From positions 581,569 to 645,568 of the forward strand of contig CCFE01000011.1 of assembly GCA_000752035.1 (NCBI GenBank): a stretch of DNA of 64,000 nucleotides, in the 5' to 3' direction. Shown here in pieces: positions 1 through 7,944 of this stretch; positions within the stretch are counted from its first letter, which is position 1, and each line of letters begins with the position of its first letter. The position numbers and the translations under genes are program-made. Below the pieces are notes generated by a model. The model had not been told where the DNA came from, searched no databases, and saw only the letters and a program-made list of their open reading frames with translations. The DNA is from Bacillus rubiinfantis (lineage in GTDB: Bacteria; Bacillota; Bacilli; Bacillales; Cytobacillaceae).

Positions 1-57
1 ATGGTGATAATGGTGTGTGTTTCGGCTCTGCCCAACCGCGCCTTAGCACCAATGGAA

Positions 58-93
58 AAAGCTTCTTGTCGAAAACGGCAAGGAGCTTTTTTT
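58..93 (+). terminator. Terminator-like hairpin in the codBA leader
   Basis: A 14-bp stem (58-71 with 76-89, including G-U pairs) closes on an AAAA loop and runs into a T-tract at 87-93. It lies 100 nt upstream of the codB start, so it is either the end of an upstream transcript or an attenuator controlling codBA. The bases before it (1-57) are cut by the window edge, so an aptamer cannot be judged. I recognised no purine, THF or TPP riboswitch core here. Confidence 0.6.
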
Positions 94-192
94 CATGTTG
101 CCGGCCAGCGCCACAATCTACGTCGCCTGCGCCCTCCATCGAAGGTTTCCTTCGGTACCAGTTCAAACCAAATAGAATCTGGAGGAATTGGT

Positions 193-1455
193 ATGAAAAA
201 AGTAGATTTAGATTTTTCATTGCAGCCTGTACCGCAGGCAAATCGGAATGGTTTTTGGAATATGCTCGTTGTCATGCTCGGAATGACTTTTTTCTCAGCA
301 AGTATGATGGCTGGCGGGTCACTGGCGCAGGGCTTAAGTTTTTCACAGTTTATCGTGATCGTTCTCGCCGGTAACCTGATTCTCGGCATCTATACCGGAG
401 CACTTGCGTTTATCGCCGCAAAAACTGGCTTATCCACTCACTTGCTGGCTCGTTACGCATTCGGGGAAAAAGGCTCCTACTTATCTTCGTTTCTACTAGC
501 TTCCACTCAAGTCGGCTGGTTCGGGGTCGGGGTAGCGATGTTTGCGATTCCCGTACAAAAAGTGACTGGCTTAGATACATATCTGCTCATCGCCATTGCC
601 GGATTGGCCATGACAGCCACAGCTTTCTTTGGTATTAAGGCCCTGGCGATTCTTAGCTTTATCGCCTGCCCATCAATCGCCGTCTTAGGTGGGTTCTCCA
701 TGTTCAAAGCAACTGATACCATCGGCGGCTTTCAGGAATTATTCAACTTTCAGCCAAGCACAACGATGGGTCTTGCCGCTGCCTTAACGATTTGCATCGG
801 TTCCTTTATCAGTGCGGGCTCGCTGACACCGGACTTTGCCCGCTTCGCTAAAACGAAACGCTCCGCGGTCACTTCTACGGTGATTGCCTTCTTCATCGGC
901 AATTCGTTAATGTTTCTTTTTGGCGCAGTGGGAACGATTGTTACGGGTAAGTCAGACATTTCTGAAGTGATGTTTGTCCAAGGATTAATGGTACCGGCGA
1001 TTATCGTGCTCGGCTTTAACATCTGGACGACGAATGACAATGCCCTGTATGCTTCCGGTCTCGGATTCTCCAACATTACAAAAATTAAAAAAAGCAAGCT
1101 CGTTATTGTGAACGGAATCGTCGGTACGATTGCCGCCATGTGGCTATATAACAATTTTACCGGCTTCCTCACAATTTTGGGTTCAGCACTGCCGCCAATC
1201 GGTGCGATTATCTTGGCTGACTACTTCATCGTAAACCGCGGCAAATACCCAAGCTTCGAGGGAATGAAATTCAAAGCCGTTAACTGGACAGCGATTTTAG
1301 CCTGGGTGGTTGGAGTTGCGCTCGCAAAATACATGCCTGGCATCCCGCCAATCAACGGACTTTTAGGAGCAGCGGTCATTTATGTCGCCGCCACCAAAGT
1401 AATGGCCTTAGGAAAAGCTTCATCACTGACAACTGAAGTAGAAAAGGTGGGGTAA
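193..1455 (+). CDS. codB: Cytosine permease CodB (NCS1 family)
   Basis: Inner-membrane NCS1 (purine-cytosine permease) transporter that imports cytosine. The 420-residue protein follows E. coli CodB along its length: the N-terminal PVPQ segment, VMLGMTFFSASMMAGG in TM1, GAKTGLSTHLLAR-like TM2-3 region, TQVGWFGVGVAMFAIP, GSFISAGSLTPDFARF, and NIWTTNDNALYASGLGF. About 12 hydrophobic segments are visible. The reading frame is open from base 1, but the ATG at 193 sits behind GGAGG at 181-185, and homology begins there, so I choose that start. It is followed after 3 nt by the deaminase gene, giving a codBA transport-plus-deamination operon for pyrimidine salvage and use of cytosine as nitrogen source. 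Expression may be attenuated at the hairpin in the leader. The family assignment is firm; the exact substrate is inferred from the codA neighbour. Confidence 0.95.
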   Translation: MKKVDLDFSLQPVPQANRNGFWNMLVVMLGMTFFSASMMAGGSLAQGLSFSQFIVIVLAGNLILGIYTGALAFIAAKTGLSTHLLARYAFGEKGSYLSSFLLASTQVGWFGVGVAMFAIPVQKVTGLDTYLLIAIAGLAMTATAFFGIKALAILSFIACPSIAVLGGFSMFKATDTIGGFQELFNFQPSTTMGLAAALTICIGSFISAGSLTPDFARFAKTKRSAVTSTVIAFFIGNSLMFLFGAVGTIVTGKSDISEVMFVQGLMVPAIIVLGFNIWTTNDNALYASGLGFSNITKIKKSKLVIVNGIVGTIAAMWLYNNFTGFLTILGSALPPIGAIILADYFIVNRGKYPSFEGMKFKAVNWTAILAWVVGVALAKYMPGIPPINGLLGAAVIYVAATKVMALGKASSLTTEVEKVG

Positions 1456-1458
1456 TTC

Positions 1459-2727
1459 ATGATTATAAAAAATGCAAAACTACGAGGTAAAGAGGGTCTT
1501 TGGCACATCGCGATTGCGGAGGGAAAAATTACTGCCATTACCACCGAGGAAATCGACACGACCTATGAAGAGGTCATCGATGCAGCTGGCGACCTTGTCC
1601 TTCCGCCATTCATCGAGCCACATATTCATCTAGACACAACGCTGACGGCCGGCGAACCAGAGTGGAACAAGAGCGGAACCTTATTCGAAGGAATTCAGCG
1701 CTGGGCCCAGCGCAAGGAAACCTTAACCCACGAAGATGTAAAAACAAGAGCAAAAACGGCGTTAAAATGGCAAATGGCCCAAGGCATTCAGCATGTTCGC
1801 ACCCATGTTGATGTCACCGACCCAGAGCTGACAGCACTAAAGGCAATGCTCGAGGTAAAAGAAGAAATGGCGCCATTTATCGACTTGCAGCTTGTTGCCT
1901 TTCCTCAGGAGGGAATCCTCTCCTATCCAAATGGTGTCGAGCTAATGGAAGAAGCGTTAAAAATGGGTGCCGATGTCGTCGGTGGCATCCCCCATTTCGA
2001 ATTCACAAGAGAATATGGCGTTGATTCATTGAAAAAGGCATTTGACTTAGCAGAAAAATATGATCGCCTCGTCGACATCCACTGTGATGAAATCGATGAT
2101 GAGCAGTCGCGATTTGTTGAGGTGGTTGCCAAAGAAGCGTTTGAACGCGGCTTGGGTTCTCGCGTCACCGCCAGCCACACAACAGCAATGGGTTCCTACA
2201 ATGACGCCTACACTTATAAATTATTCAGACTGCTCAAGCTAGCCGACCTGAACTTTGTTGCCAATCCGCTCGTGAATATTCACCTGCAAGGCCGCTTCGA
2301 CAGCTATCCAAAGCGCCGCGGCGTCACCAGAGTGAAGGAACTACTCGAAGCTGGATTAAATGTTTGCTTCGGACACGACGATATTTTCGACCCATGGTAC
2401 CCGCTAGGCACCGGCAACATGCTTCAGGTACTACATATGGGCATTCATGTTACACAATTAATGGGCTATGACCAAATCGTCAACTCAATTGATTTGATTA
2501 CAAAAAACAGTGCCCGGACGCTGAACATTGAGGAGCAGTACGGAATCGAAACCGGCAAGCCAGCAAACCTGATTGTGCTTGCGGCGGAAAACGAATACGA
2601 AGCTATCCGCAAACAAGCACCAATCCGCTATTCGATTCGTGCCGGTAAGATGCTTGCCGAGACTAAGCCTAGTGAGACAACGATTTCATTCCAAGGGTCA
2701 GCGGAAAGAGTCACGTTTAGCAGATAA
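1459..2727 (+). CDS. codA: Cytosine deaminase CodA
   Basis: Metal-dependent amidohydrolase that converts cytosine to uracil and ammonia in the cytoplasm. The 422-residue length is usual for bacterial CodA. The metal ligands are visible: H55 and H57 in EPHIHLDTT, a His in DIHCDEIDDEQ (about residue 209), and the catalytic Asp in GHDDIFDPW (about residue 306). Other CodA signatures are SGTLFEGIQRWAQRK and VTASHTTAMGSYNDAY. The ATG lies 3 nt after the codB stop, with the ribosome binding site (AAAGGTGGGG) inside the end of codB, implying translational coupling. A strong terminator follows. Nothing appears damaged. Confidence 0.97.
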   Translation: MIIKNAKLRGKEGLWHIAIAEGKITAITTEEIDTTYEEVIDAAGDLVLPPFIEPHIHLDTTLTAGEPEWNKSGTLFEGIQRWAQRKETLTHEDVKTRAKTALKWQMAQGIQHVRTHVDVTDPELTALKAMLEVKEEMAPFIDLQLVAFPQEGILSYPNGVELMEEALKMGADVVGGIPHFEFTREYGVDSLKKAFDLAEKYDRLVDIHCDEIDDEQSRFVEVVAKEAFERGLGSRVTASHTTAMGSYNDAYTYKLFRLLKLADLNFVANPLVNIHLQGRFDSYPKRRGVTRVKELLEAGLNVCFGHDDIFDPWYPLGTGNMLQVLHMGIHVTQLMGYDQIVNSIDLITKNSARTLNIEEQYGIETGKPANLIVLAAENEYEAIRKQAPIRYSIRAGKMLAETKPSETTISFQGSAERVTFSR

Positions 2728-2757
2728 TATATAATAGTAGATACACGGTTCAAGCAG

Positions 2758-2803
2758 TAAACGGCCTCCATCTCGTAATGAGGATGAGGCCGTTTATTTT
2801 TTT
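2758..2803 (+). terminator. Rho-independent terminator of codBA
   Basis: The sequence TAAACGGCCTC pairs with GAGGCCGTTTA around a short imperfect inner stem and is followed by a run of T. It lies 30 nt after the codA stop. Confidence 0.9.
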
Positions 2804-3457
2804 CATTGATCCCTTATAAATCAATTCTGTCTATTCCAAAGAGTTTTATTAAAGATACGTAAATAATCGTGATTGCGCCCTTTTACCCTCCAATTCAAAG
2901 CCAAAAAACGCGTTTTCCTCTCCAAAATGGCGCCAAAAGGGATTTTTCGCTCATTGGCCTACTTCTTTTAAACATAGTAATTTATAGGTACATCGGTGTA
3001 AAGAGATCGGTAAGGCAGCTTGACTTGGAGAAATTCGACAAGAATTTATGCGATTTGACACAAACATGTTAAAATTGGCTCCCATTTGATTACTAAATTG
3101 GTAATATTTTATGCTATGCTAAACTTGTTGTTTAAAAATTTTCAAAACTTACATTCACCTTCTGTTCATCACATCTAGAAAGCTTCTAGTCAGTCACTAA
3201 TTTTTCTACATTTTATGCTCGGTTTTTCACATATTTCTATGGCATCAGTTATTATACCGCCTACAAGACTGTTTTGTTTTACATAAATAAGCAATTCACC
3301 TTGTAAGAACTACTACCTATCGTTTCGGGGGGTGCGTAAAATTGGTGTTGCAAGATAAGATAGGCCACGAGCCTTAGGCAGTGTTGTTTAGACTTAAAAT
3401 ATTGGGAACACAACATTCTTACATATAACGAAAGTCTGGAGAGGAGAACCAGGAGAA
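2804..3457. other. Intergenic region upstream of comK
   Basis: About 650 AT-rich bases without a convincing gene. The 67-codon open frame at 2869-3072 lacks a proper start and ribosome binding site. The last 100 bases form the comK 5' untranslated region. Candidate sigma-A elements (for example TTGGTA and TATGCT near 3100-3120) are weak. I could not find two well-spaced ComK AT-boxes (AAAA-N5-TTTT) here, so autoregulation is not shown by sequence. Confidence 0.5.
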
Positions 3458-4027
3458 TTGAATAGTAGACAATATTATATTATCACGCCAGAGTTTACGT
3501 ATATGACAGGTTTTTTTGATCGAAATGGGAATCGTTGTTCAGTTGTTCGGGAACTGCAACAAACACTGATTATTGAACGTTCGCCATTAGAAATTCTAGC
3601 TGACAGCATTCGTTGCATTGGTTTCGACCTAAAAGGGGCCATCTCCACAGCGAAATGGATTCTAGGCGATATTCCCATGTGTCCGGTTATCGTTAATCCG
3701 ATTCATCATATCTGTGTTTTTCCAACCAAGTCAGCCAAAAATGATGATACGATGTGGTTTAATGCCGTTCATATTCTTAGAACTAAAAGCGTTTACCCAC
3801 ATACAAGTGCGATATTAAGTAATGGCCGGATGATTAAAGTTCCAGCTAAGCTATCATCCTTTAATACAAAACTGTCAAATGCGGACCAATTACGAAAAAT
3901 TACCATTGAAATGGAACGAGATCCTATCACTTTCATGCTTGAATTTAAACGAGATCATGACAACAAGAAAACCAAGCGCACTAAGGCTAAGGCCAAGGCC
4001 ACCAATCAAAGAAAGGATGAAAAATAG
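3458..4027 (+). CDS. comK: Competence transcription factor ComK family protein
   Basis: ComK is the DNA-binding activator of late competence genes in Bacillus; it binds AT-boxes in the minor groove. The 189-residue protein shares the family core: RCIGFDLKGAIST, the P-(I/V)-(I/M)-V-(N/D)-P turn (CPVIVNPIHHICVFPT), WFNAVHI, and the segment with NGRMIKVP, matching VDPSNQIFLFPT, WISHVHV and SNGKTMELP in B. subtilis ComK. The C-terminus is Lys/Thr-rich and unlike B. subtilis. The start is TTG at 3458: GGAGAGGAG at 3438-3446 is the likely ribosome binding site, and no ATG fits. A second small gene follows after 2 nt. Bacillaceae often have two ComK paralogues, and I cannot tell which type this is. 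The extended ssbB at 62 kb is a plausible target. Confidence 0.85.
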   Translation: MNSRQYYIITPEFTYMTGFFDRNGNRCSVVRELQQTLIIERSPLEILADSIRCIGFDLKGAISTAKWILGDIPMCPVIVNPIHHICVFPTKSAKNDDTMWFNAVHILRTKSVYPHTSAILSNGRMIKVPAKLSSFNTKLSNADQLRKITIEMERDPITFMLEFKRDHDNKKTKRTKAKAKATNQRKDEK

Positions 4028-4029
4028 CA

Positions 4030-4251
4030 ATGGAAACTGGAATAATCGAGTATGAAAGGCCAAGGCATTGCCCAATGAGGGGCCCTATGATGGATGTTGA
4101 ACCATATCAACTGCCTGATGGATTAAAAAGTCGGGTGTGTCTTGATTGTGATGCCTGTGATGACATTGAGGGATACAGCTTTCACAACATTCGCGACCGG
4201 TCTGTCTTGTACGCCATTAAGGACTTTTGCAAGTCAGTTAAATATCGATAA
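4030..4251 (+). CDS. Small Cys-containing protein downstream of comK
   Basis: A 73-residue protein whose ATG lies 2 nt after the comK stop, so the two are probably co-transcribed and coupled. It holds a CLDCDACDD cluster (three Cys in seven residues) near residue 37 and one Cys near residue 14, which could form a small metal site, although no standard zinc-ribbon spacing is complete. No signal peptide or membrane segment is seen. I do not recognise the family. Its tight placement behind comK suggests, but does not prove, a link to competence control. Confidence 0.6.
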   Translation: METGIIEYERPRHCPMRGPMMDVEPYQLPDGLKSRVCLDCDACDDIEGYSFHNIRDRSVLYAIKDFCKSVKYR

Positions 4252-4277
4252 TTTTTCTAGTACGGATTAATGGAATG

Positions 4278-4330
4278 GCAAATAGATAGAAGAGAGCCGA
4301 TAGCGATGTAATCTTTTCTGTCTATTTGCC
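4278..4330 (+). terminator. Long hairpin downstream of the comK operon
   Basis: GGCAAATAGATAGAA (4278-4292) pairs with TTCTGTCTATTTGCC (4316-4330). It probably ends the comK transcript. No T-run follows directly; a T7 tract comes later at about 4347. The rest of 4252-4575 holds nothing else I can identify. Confidence 0.5.
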
Positions 4331-4596
4331 GGATTTTCCAATTGGCTTTTTTTACTGTAATCGGACGATGATATGTAACTTAACTAGACCCCGGCTGCTT
4401 CAGTGTAACTACATCTCTCTTCCCTTTCGCTTACTTAGAGTAAGTCTACTTTAGCTAAACGACATTTGCTTGTCCCTTTTCGCTCATCTAGAACCCCACT
4501 GGTTTAACTCTTTTTTCACCGTTTTTACTATCGGCACCTGTCTATCTTTTTCGGTATAATACTATTTAAGGAGAGATGACCGAAGGGGTGAAAAGA

Positions 4597-4791
4597 TTGA
4601 AACAGAAGCGATTTGCATTTGTGATTCCGATTATGATTGGCGTTACGATTATCGCCATTTATATGCTTAATGGGGAATTTTCAGAGATCCCAATGGGAAC
4701 TAGATTGATGATTGCCATCGGAGCTGGGCTACTATCTGGCTTGATTTCCTATTTTCTATTTCCGGAAGAGGAAGGAAAAAAGCGCAGGTAA
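4597..4791 (+). CDS. Small two-helix membrane protein
   Basis: About 64 residues: a basic N-terminus (KQKR), a hydrophobic helix (FAFVIPIMIGVTIIAIYML), a short loop with EIP, a second helix (LMIAIGAGLLSGLISYFLF) and a charged tail (PEEEGKKRR). The frame is open from an ATG at 4576, but the AAGGAG there is only 2 nt away. TTG at 4597 has GAAGGGG at good spacing and gives a typical basic N-terminus; GTG at 4588 is a third option. Function unknown. It stands alone, convergent with yoaT. Confidence 0.6.
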   Translation: MKQKRFAFVIPIMIGVTIIAIYMLNGEFSEIPMGTRLMIAIGAGLLSGLISYFLFPEEEGKKRR

Positions 4792-4903
4792 TAGAGATAT
4801 TGAAGTGAAACCACTGTTTTCTAGATTTCAGCTTTTCAGCCGTTTTTGAACTTTTTCAGCACTTTCTAGTATCGCCGCGAGTCCGCTTTATGTTGAAAAA
4901 TGA

Positions 4904-4940
4904 AACAAAAAAGGGAAGCCACAATAATTGTGGTTTCCCC
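4904..4940 (-). terminator. Terminator of yoaS-yozG-yoaT
   Basis: GGGAAGCCACAA pairs with TTGTGGTTTCCC (4913-4939), and an A-run at 4904-4912 becomes the U-tract on the minus strand. It lies right after the yoaT stop. Confidence 0.9.
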
Positions 4941-4943
4941 CTA

Positions 4944-5777
4944 TCATTTCGTCGAGGCATCCTTTAGTTCAAAACCCAATTTCCAATTATTCAGCGAAGC
5001 GGCGTTTGCCATAGAAGTATCCTTCCCCTTCACCCGCTTTAATGTGGCGACGATTAGAAAGCTGACAATGACTAACAAGACCCATGAGCTTACCTTGCCG
5101 AAATCAACCAGACTCCAGGCCACCGCTTGATTTGGATAGGTCCAAGCTCCAAAAAATGTTGCGATATTCTCGGCTATCCAAATGAAAAAGCCAATGAGCA
5201 CAAAGGATAGCGCGAGTGGCATCCGGTATCGAGTTCCATTCACCTCGTAGCTGACCCATGTTGTCCAAAAGACAATGATGACCAATCCAGCTAACCACCA
5301 ACGAACATCAATCCAAAAATGGTGCGTGAAAAAATTTATATAAATCCCCGCTGCAAGAGCGACAACTGTAAAAAATGGCGGCCACTTGATCAATTCAATC
5401 TTAAGCCTGCGCCACGCTTGGCAAAGATAACTTGCCACACTTGCATACATAAAACCGCTATACAAAGGCACACCCAAAATTTTCACATAGCCTTCCTCCG
5501 GATAAGACCAGGACCCCATATGTACTTTAAAGAGTTCAAGAGCTAGTCCAATAAGGTGAAATAAAGTAATCACCTTTAGTTCATCCCGTGTTTCCAGCCC
5601 AGATTGGACCATCCACCACTGCATCAGCAGGCAGATAATCAAGAGCCAGTCATACCGCGGCAGAAAGGGGAGTGGCACCATTTTTGTAAGAGCTAAAGCA
5701 GAAAAAATCACGACCGGAAACAAGCAGGATAAGGCCTGCTCCCAGCCAAAACGGACAAGTTGTTGTAATGCTCTCAT
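4944..5777 (-). CDS. yoaT: DUF817 integral membrane protein (YoaT family)
   Basis: A polytopic membrane protein of the DUF817 family, function unknown. About eight hydrophobic segments are visible, with conserved polar stretches such as FHLIGLALELFKVHMGSW, HHFWIDVRWW and AENIATFFGAWTYPNQ. The frame is open from 5831, overlapping yozG by 4 nt, but the ATG at 5777 has GGAGG 8 nt upstream and is my choice (277 residues). It is the last gene of a three-gene operon with yozG and yoaS, the same set as in B. subtilis. The conserved Asp/His/Glu-rich loops between helices suggest an enzyme or transporter, but this is inference. Confidence 0.85.
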   Translation of the reverse strand: MRALQQLVRFGWEQALSCLFPVVIFSALALTKMVPLPFLPRYDWLLIICLLMQWWMVQSGLETRDELKVITLFHLIGLALELFKVHMGSWSYPEEGYVKILGVPLYSGFMYASVASYLCQAWRRLKIELIKWPPFFTVVALAAGIYINFFTHHFWIDVRWWLAGLVIIVFWTTWVSYEVNGTRYRMPLALSFVLIGFFIWIAENIATFFGAWTYPNQAVAWSLVDFGKVSSWVLLVIVSFLIVATLKRVKGKDTSMANAASLNNWKLGFELKDASTK

Positions 5778-5827
5778 ATCTAAAGCCTCCATTCTTGCAA
5801 AAAACGGGACGCGGACCCCATCTTTAC

Positions 5828-6040
5828 TCAAGTATCTTCACTTCTGTATTCTAAAATATCGCCGGGCTGACATTCCAAAGCCTTACATATCGCTTCTAAT
5901 GTTGAAAAACGAATGGCTTTTGCCTTGCCGTTTTTCAGTATCGAGAGGTTCGCCATCGTAATCCCAACCTTCTCCGAAAGCTCGGTTACACTCATTTTTC
6001 GTTTTGCCAGCATCACATCAATATTGATAATAATCGCCAT
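5828..6040 (-). CDS. yozG: XRE/Cro-type small regulator (YozG)
   Basis: A 70-residue DNA-binding protein that is essentially one helix-turn-helix: MSVTELSEKVGITMANLSILKNGKAKAIRFSTL, then EAICKALECQPGDILEY. The start ATG at 6040 is preceded by GAGGTGGTGA; GTG codons at 6049-6052 are alternatives. It lies between yoaS and yoaT. YozG-like proteins accompany DUF2975 membrane proteins widely in Firmicutes, suggesting a membrane protein and regulator pair. Operator unknown. Confidence 0.92.
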   Translation of the reverse strand: MAIIINIDVMLAKRKMSVTELSEKVGITMANLSILKNGKAKAIRFSTLEAICKALECQPGDILEYRSEDT

Positions 6041-6053
6041 ATCCGTCACCACC

Positions 6054-6536
6054 TCAAACCGTTAAATCGTTTTCCGATTTAATATCAATCGCTTCCTGTA
6101 AAAGCCGTTGAAGGACAGCAGCAAAAACGGCTATCACGATAGAGGCAAACGGGACAATCATTCCAACAAAGATGACACCCGGGGCATCGTCCATCTCCGC
6201 GAAAAGATAGAAGAGCGGCAAAACGAGCAGATGCAAAGCACTAATGGTGACGGCACAGTACTTAATTTTTCTTAACGCCTTTACAGAAAACTCCGAGAAA
6301 GCCTCATTTCTGTCAATATAGCGCAATAGCTTGAAAGCCTGATACAAAGCAAAATAAAAAGGGATGGCCGAGGCATCAAAAATAAGCGAAACGAGAATAT
6401 TTATAAATGCAAACTTTGGAAGCAATTTCGCAGCTATCTCCTCCAGCTCTGGCACCAGAAAGATGCACAACGTAAGAACCGGAATCCCCATAAGAACAAC
6501 AGTCAGCTTTAGAAAAAGCGTCGATCCTTTTTTCAT
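6054..6536 (-). CDS. yoaS: DUF2975 membrane protein (YoaS)
   Basis: A 160-residue protein with four hydrophobic helices (about residues 8-30, 42-66, 88-112 and 122-146) and the DUF2975 feature YRYIDRNEAFSE-like LLRYIDRNEAFSEFSVKALRKIKYCA between helices 2 and 3. It is first in the operon, followed after a 13-nt gap by yozG. DUF2975 proteins are thought to act with the adjacent YozG-type regulator; mechanism unknown. The ATG at 6536 is preceded by GAGGTGATACG. Confidence 0.9.
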   Translation of the reverse strand: MKKGSTLFLKLTVVLMGIPVLTLCIFLVPELEEIAAKLLPKFAFINILVSLIFDASAIPFYFALYQAFKLLRYIDRNEAFSEFSVKALRKIKYCAVTISALHLLVLPLFYLFAEMDDAPGVIFVGMIVPFASIVIAVFAAVLQRLLQEAIDIKSENDLTV

Positions 6537-6651
6537 CGTATCACCTCGTATTATATCTTTGATTATTGTAATGCATTATTTATCGTTTTTCAATAAATTT
6601 TTGTTGAATTTTATGTGATTTTTATTGTTTACTTTGTTTTAATGAAAAATA

Positions 6652-6682
6652 AAAAGCCTTCTTCGTTAAAAAGAAAGGCTTT
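6652..6682. terminator. Hairpin between yoaS promoter region and the next gene
   Basis: AAAGCCTTCTT and AAGAAAGGCTTT form a stem with one bulge, flanked by A/T runs, so it could end the 6749-7177 minus-strand transcript. A copy of the GGTGCC repeat follows at 6692-6731. Confidence 0.65.
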
Positions 6683-6691
6683 AATAAATCG

Positions 6692-6731
6692 GTATTCTAG
6701 CGGTGCCTCTAGCGGTGCCTGGCACCCACAT
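6692..6731. repeat. GGTGCC / GTGCCTGGCACC dispersed motif
   Basis: GCGGTGCCT occurs twice and ends in GTGCCTGGCACCC. The same palindromic word, with variants, recurs at about 9643, 22235, 22390, 27450, 27870, 57190 and 60052. Confidence 0.7.
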
Positions 6732-6748
6732 GTACACTCATAAAAACA

Positions 6749-7177
6749 CTATTCACTTGTTTCCAGAAGTTTTCGCGCTTTAGTATCATAAATTTTGTAA
6801 TCTATTTCAAATTGATGATCCTTTGTCACCGTGAGCTCGCAATAGTACGGTATGGCTCTCCCGTACGCATCCAAGTCAGGAATATCGCGAAAATAATAGA
6901 CTTCATCCGTATCCCGCATTCTAAAGACTGCTTCACTGGATCGCCCCGATGAATCGACTTCGATGGTACAGCTCCCTTTAACAACATCATACTCTTTTAA
7001 AATCATATATTTCAGACTTGGCAGCGTAATAACCAGCATTAAGACGCCCAGTAATAATGACACCAATGCTTTTATTGTGTTGAAAAAGGGAAATTTCTTT
7101 TCCGTAAACATCACAACTAGCCAAGAGACCCCAACCAAACATAACACCGCACCTATTATCAGCATTGCATAATACAT
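6749..7177 (-). CDS. Hypothetical membrane-anchored protein
   Basis: About 142 residues: two N-terminal helices (YYAMLIIGAVLCLVGVSWLVVMF and a second over about residues 34-55), then a soluble beta-rich domain with one Cys pair candidate and the motif RMRDTDEVYYFRDIPDLDAYGR. The frame extends to 7207, but AGGGTGAGGGTG lies just upstream of the ATG at 7177. The C-terminal region resembles membrane-anchored proteins of unknown function in Bacillus; I cannot name the family. Monocistronic. Confidence 0.7.
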   Translation of the reverse strand: MYYAMLIIGAVLCLVGVSWLVVMFTEKKFPFFNTIKALVSLLLGVLMLVITLPSLKYMILKEYDVVKGSCTIEVDSSGRSSEAVFRMRDTDEVYYFRDIPDLDAYGRAIPYYCELTVTKDHQFEIDYKIYDTKARKLLETSE

Positions 7178-7319
7178 TTGCACCCTCACCCTACTTCCAA
7201 CCTGCATGAAAAAATGATATGGATATTGACGCTTATATTATAAAACATTAAATTAATTCTAGCCTACTTTAATTGGCACCCAAGTGTAGCACCAAATAGG
7301 AGTTAATTAGCCCCTATGT

Positions 7320-7515
7320 TTGAAAAATAAACGGAAAAAATCCGTTTAAGTTGGGAAATATCGATATTTCCTTAAAAATAAGGGAGGTATTTCCACTTAT
7401 ATTACTTAAATCTATAGATTTTGTCTTAATTAGAGCATTTAGTCGGAATTTCTCCTCTTATATCTTCTACTTAAGCCTCCACTTTATCCAATAGCCGGAA
7501 TTTCTCCGCCAACGT
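7320..7515. repeat. AT-rich palindromic repeat island 1
   Basis: Runs of short palindromes built from the words AAGGGAG, GGAAAT, TTTCC and CCGCTTAT or CCGGAATTTCTCC. The same word pattern with similar spacing recurs at 26285-26515 and 52905-53110. Non-coding. Confidence 0.65.
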
Positions 7516-7554
7516 TCGATCAAGTAGGAACCGATTTTGTTAGTACAATAGATC

Positions 7555-7765
7555 ATATCCTTTTAATCCGGAATATTTTAGGATATTATGGGTATATAAT
7601 AAAAAAAGAGAAGTGCTGTGAACACTTCTCCATACAACTGCTACCGTCAGGGTGGTGGTTGTCAATGTTATCTTTTGCGGAAACCACCCTTCAGCTTGCG
7701 ACGGCGTTGGGTGGTTTTCTTGTTATCTAACAGTTGTCTCCGAAAGATTGGCGTTTGGCGTTTTT
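7555..7765 (+). ncRNA. Orphan antitoxin-like RNA module, copy 1
   Basis: The plus strand carries TATAAT, hairpin 1 (GAGAAGTG/CACTTCTC at 7608-7630), hairpin 2 (CAACTGCTACC with GGTGGTGGTTG) and a terminator-like stem (AACCACCC with GGGTGGTT, then TTCTTGTTAT). On the minus strand only the second half of the 49-codon ORF remains, equivalent to FRRQLLDNKKTT to GGFRKR and a stop; its first half and ribosome binding site are gone. See the intact copy at 27.5 kb. Confidence 0.6.
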
Positions 7766-7912
7766 TGCTGATAGTTGATGTTAATCAAACGTTTAGTTGA
7801 AACTCGGAAAAATTGTTAATTAAGTGACTTTCGTTCATTTATCGCTGAGAATTTTGTCGTTTACACAATGGTTTTTCGACATATTGAGGGTATTTTAGGA
7901 AAGAAATGATAT

Positions 7913-7936
7913 AAAAAAGCACGGATGTGCTTTTTT
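7913..7936 (-). terminator. Terminator of the TetR gene
   Basis: AAAAAAGCAC pairs with GTGCTTTTTT around a 4-nt loop, 8 nt beyond the tetR stop. Confidence 0.85.
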
Positions 7937-7944
7937 CACAGTTC

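Noticed and set aside
1..57. Guanine, THF, TPP or preQ1 riboswitch before codB
   Set aside because: None of the conserved core words was found in the available 57 nt; the leader is cut by the window edge.
750..1172. 140-codon antisense ORF in codB
   Set aside because: Opposite the conserved permease; no ribosome binding site.
2869..3072. 67-codon ORF before comK
   Set aside because: Starts from a non-standard codon and has no upstream binding site.
2804..3457. ComK K-box before comK
   Set aside because: No pair of AAAA-N5-TTTT boxes with acceptable spacing could be found.
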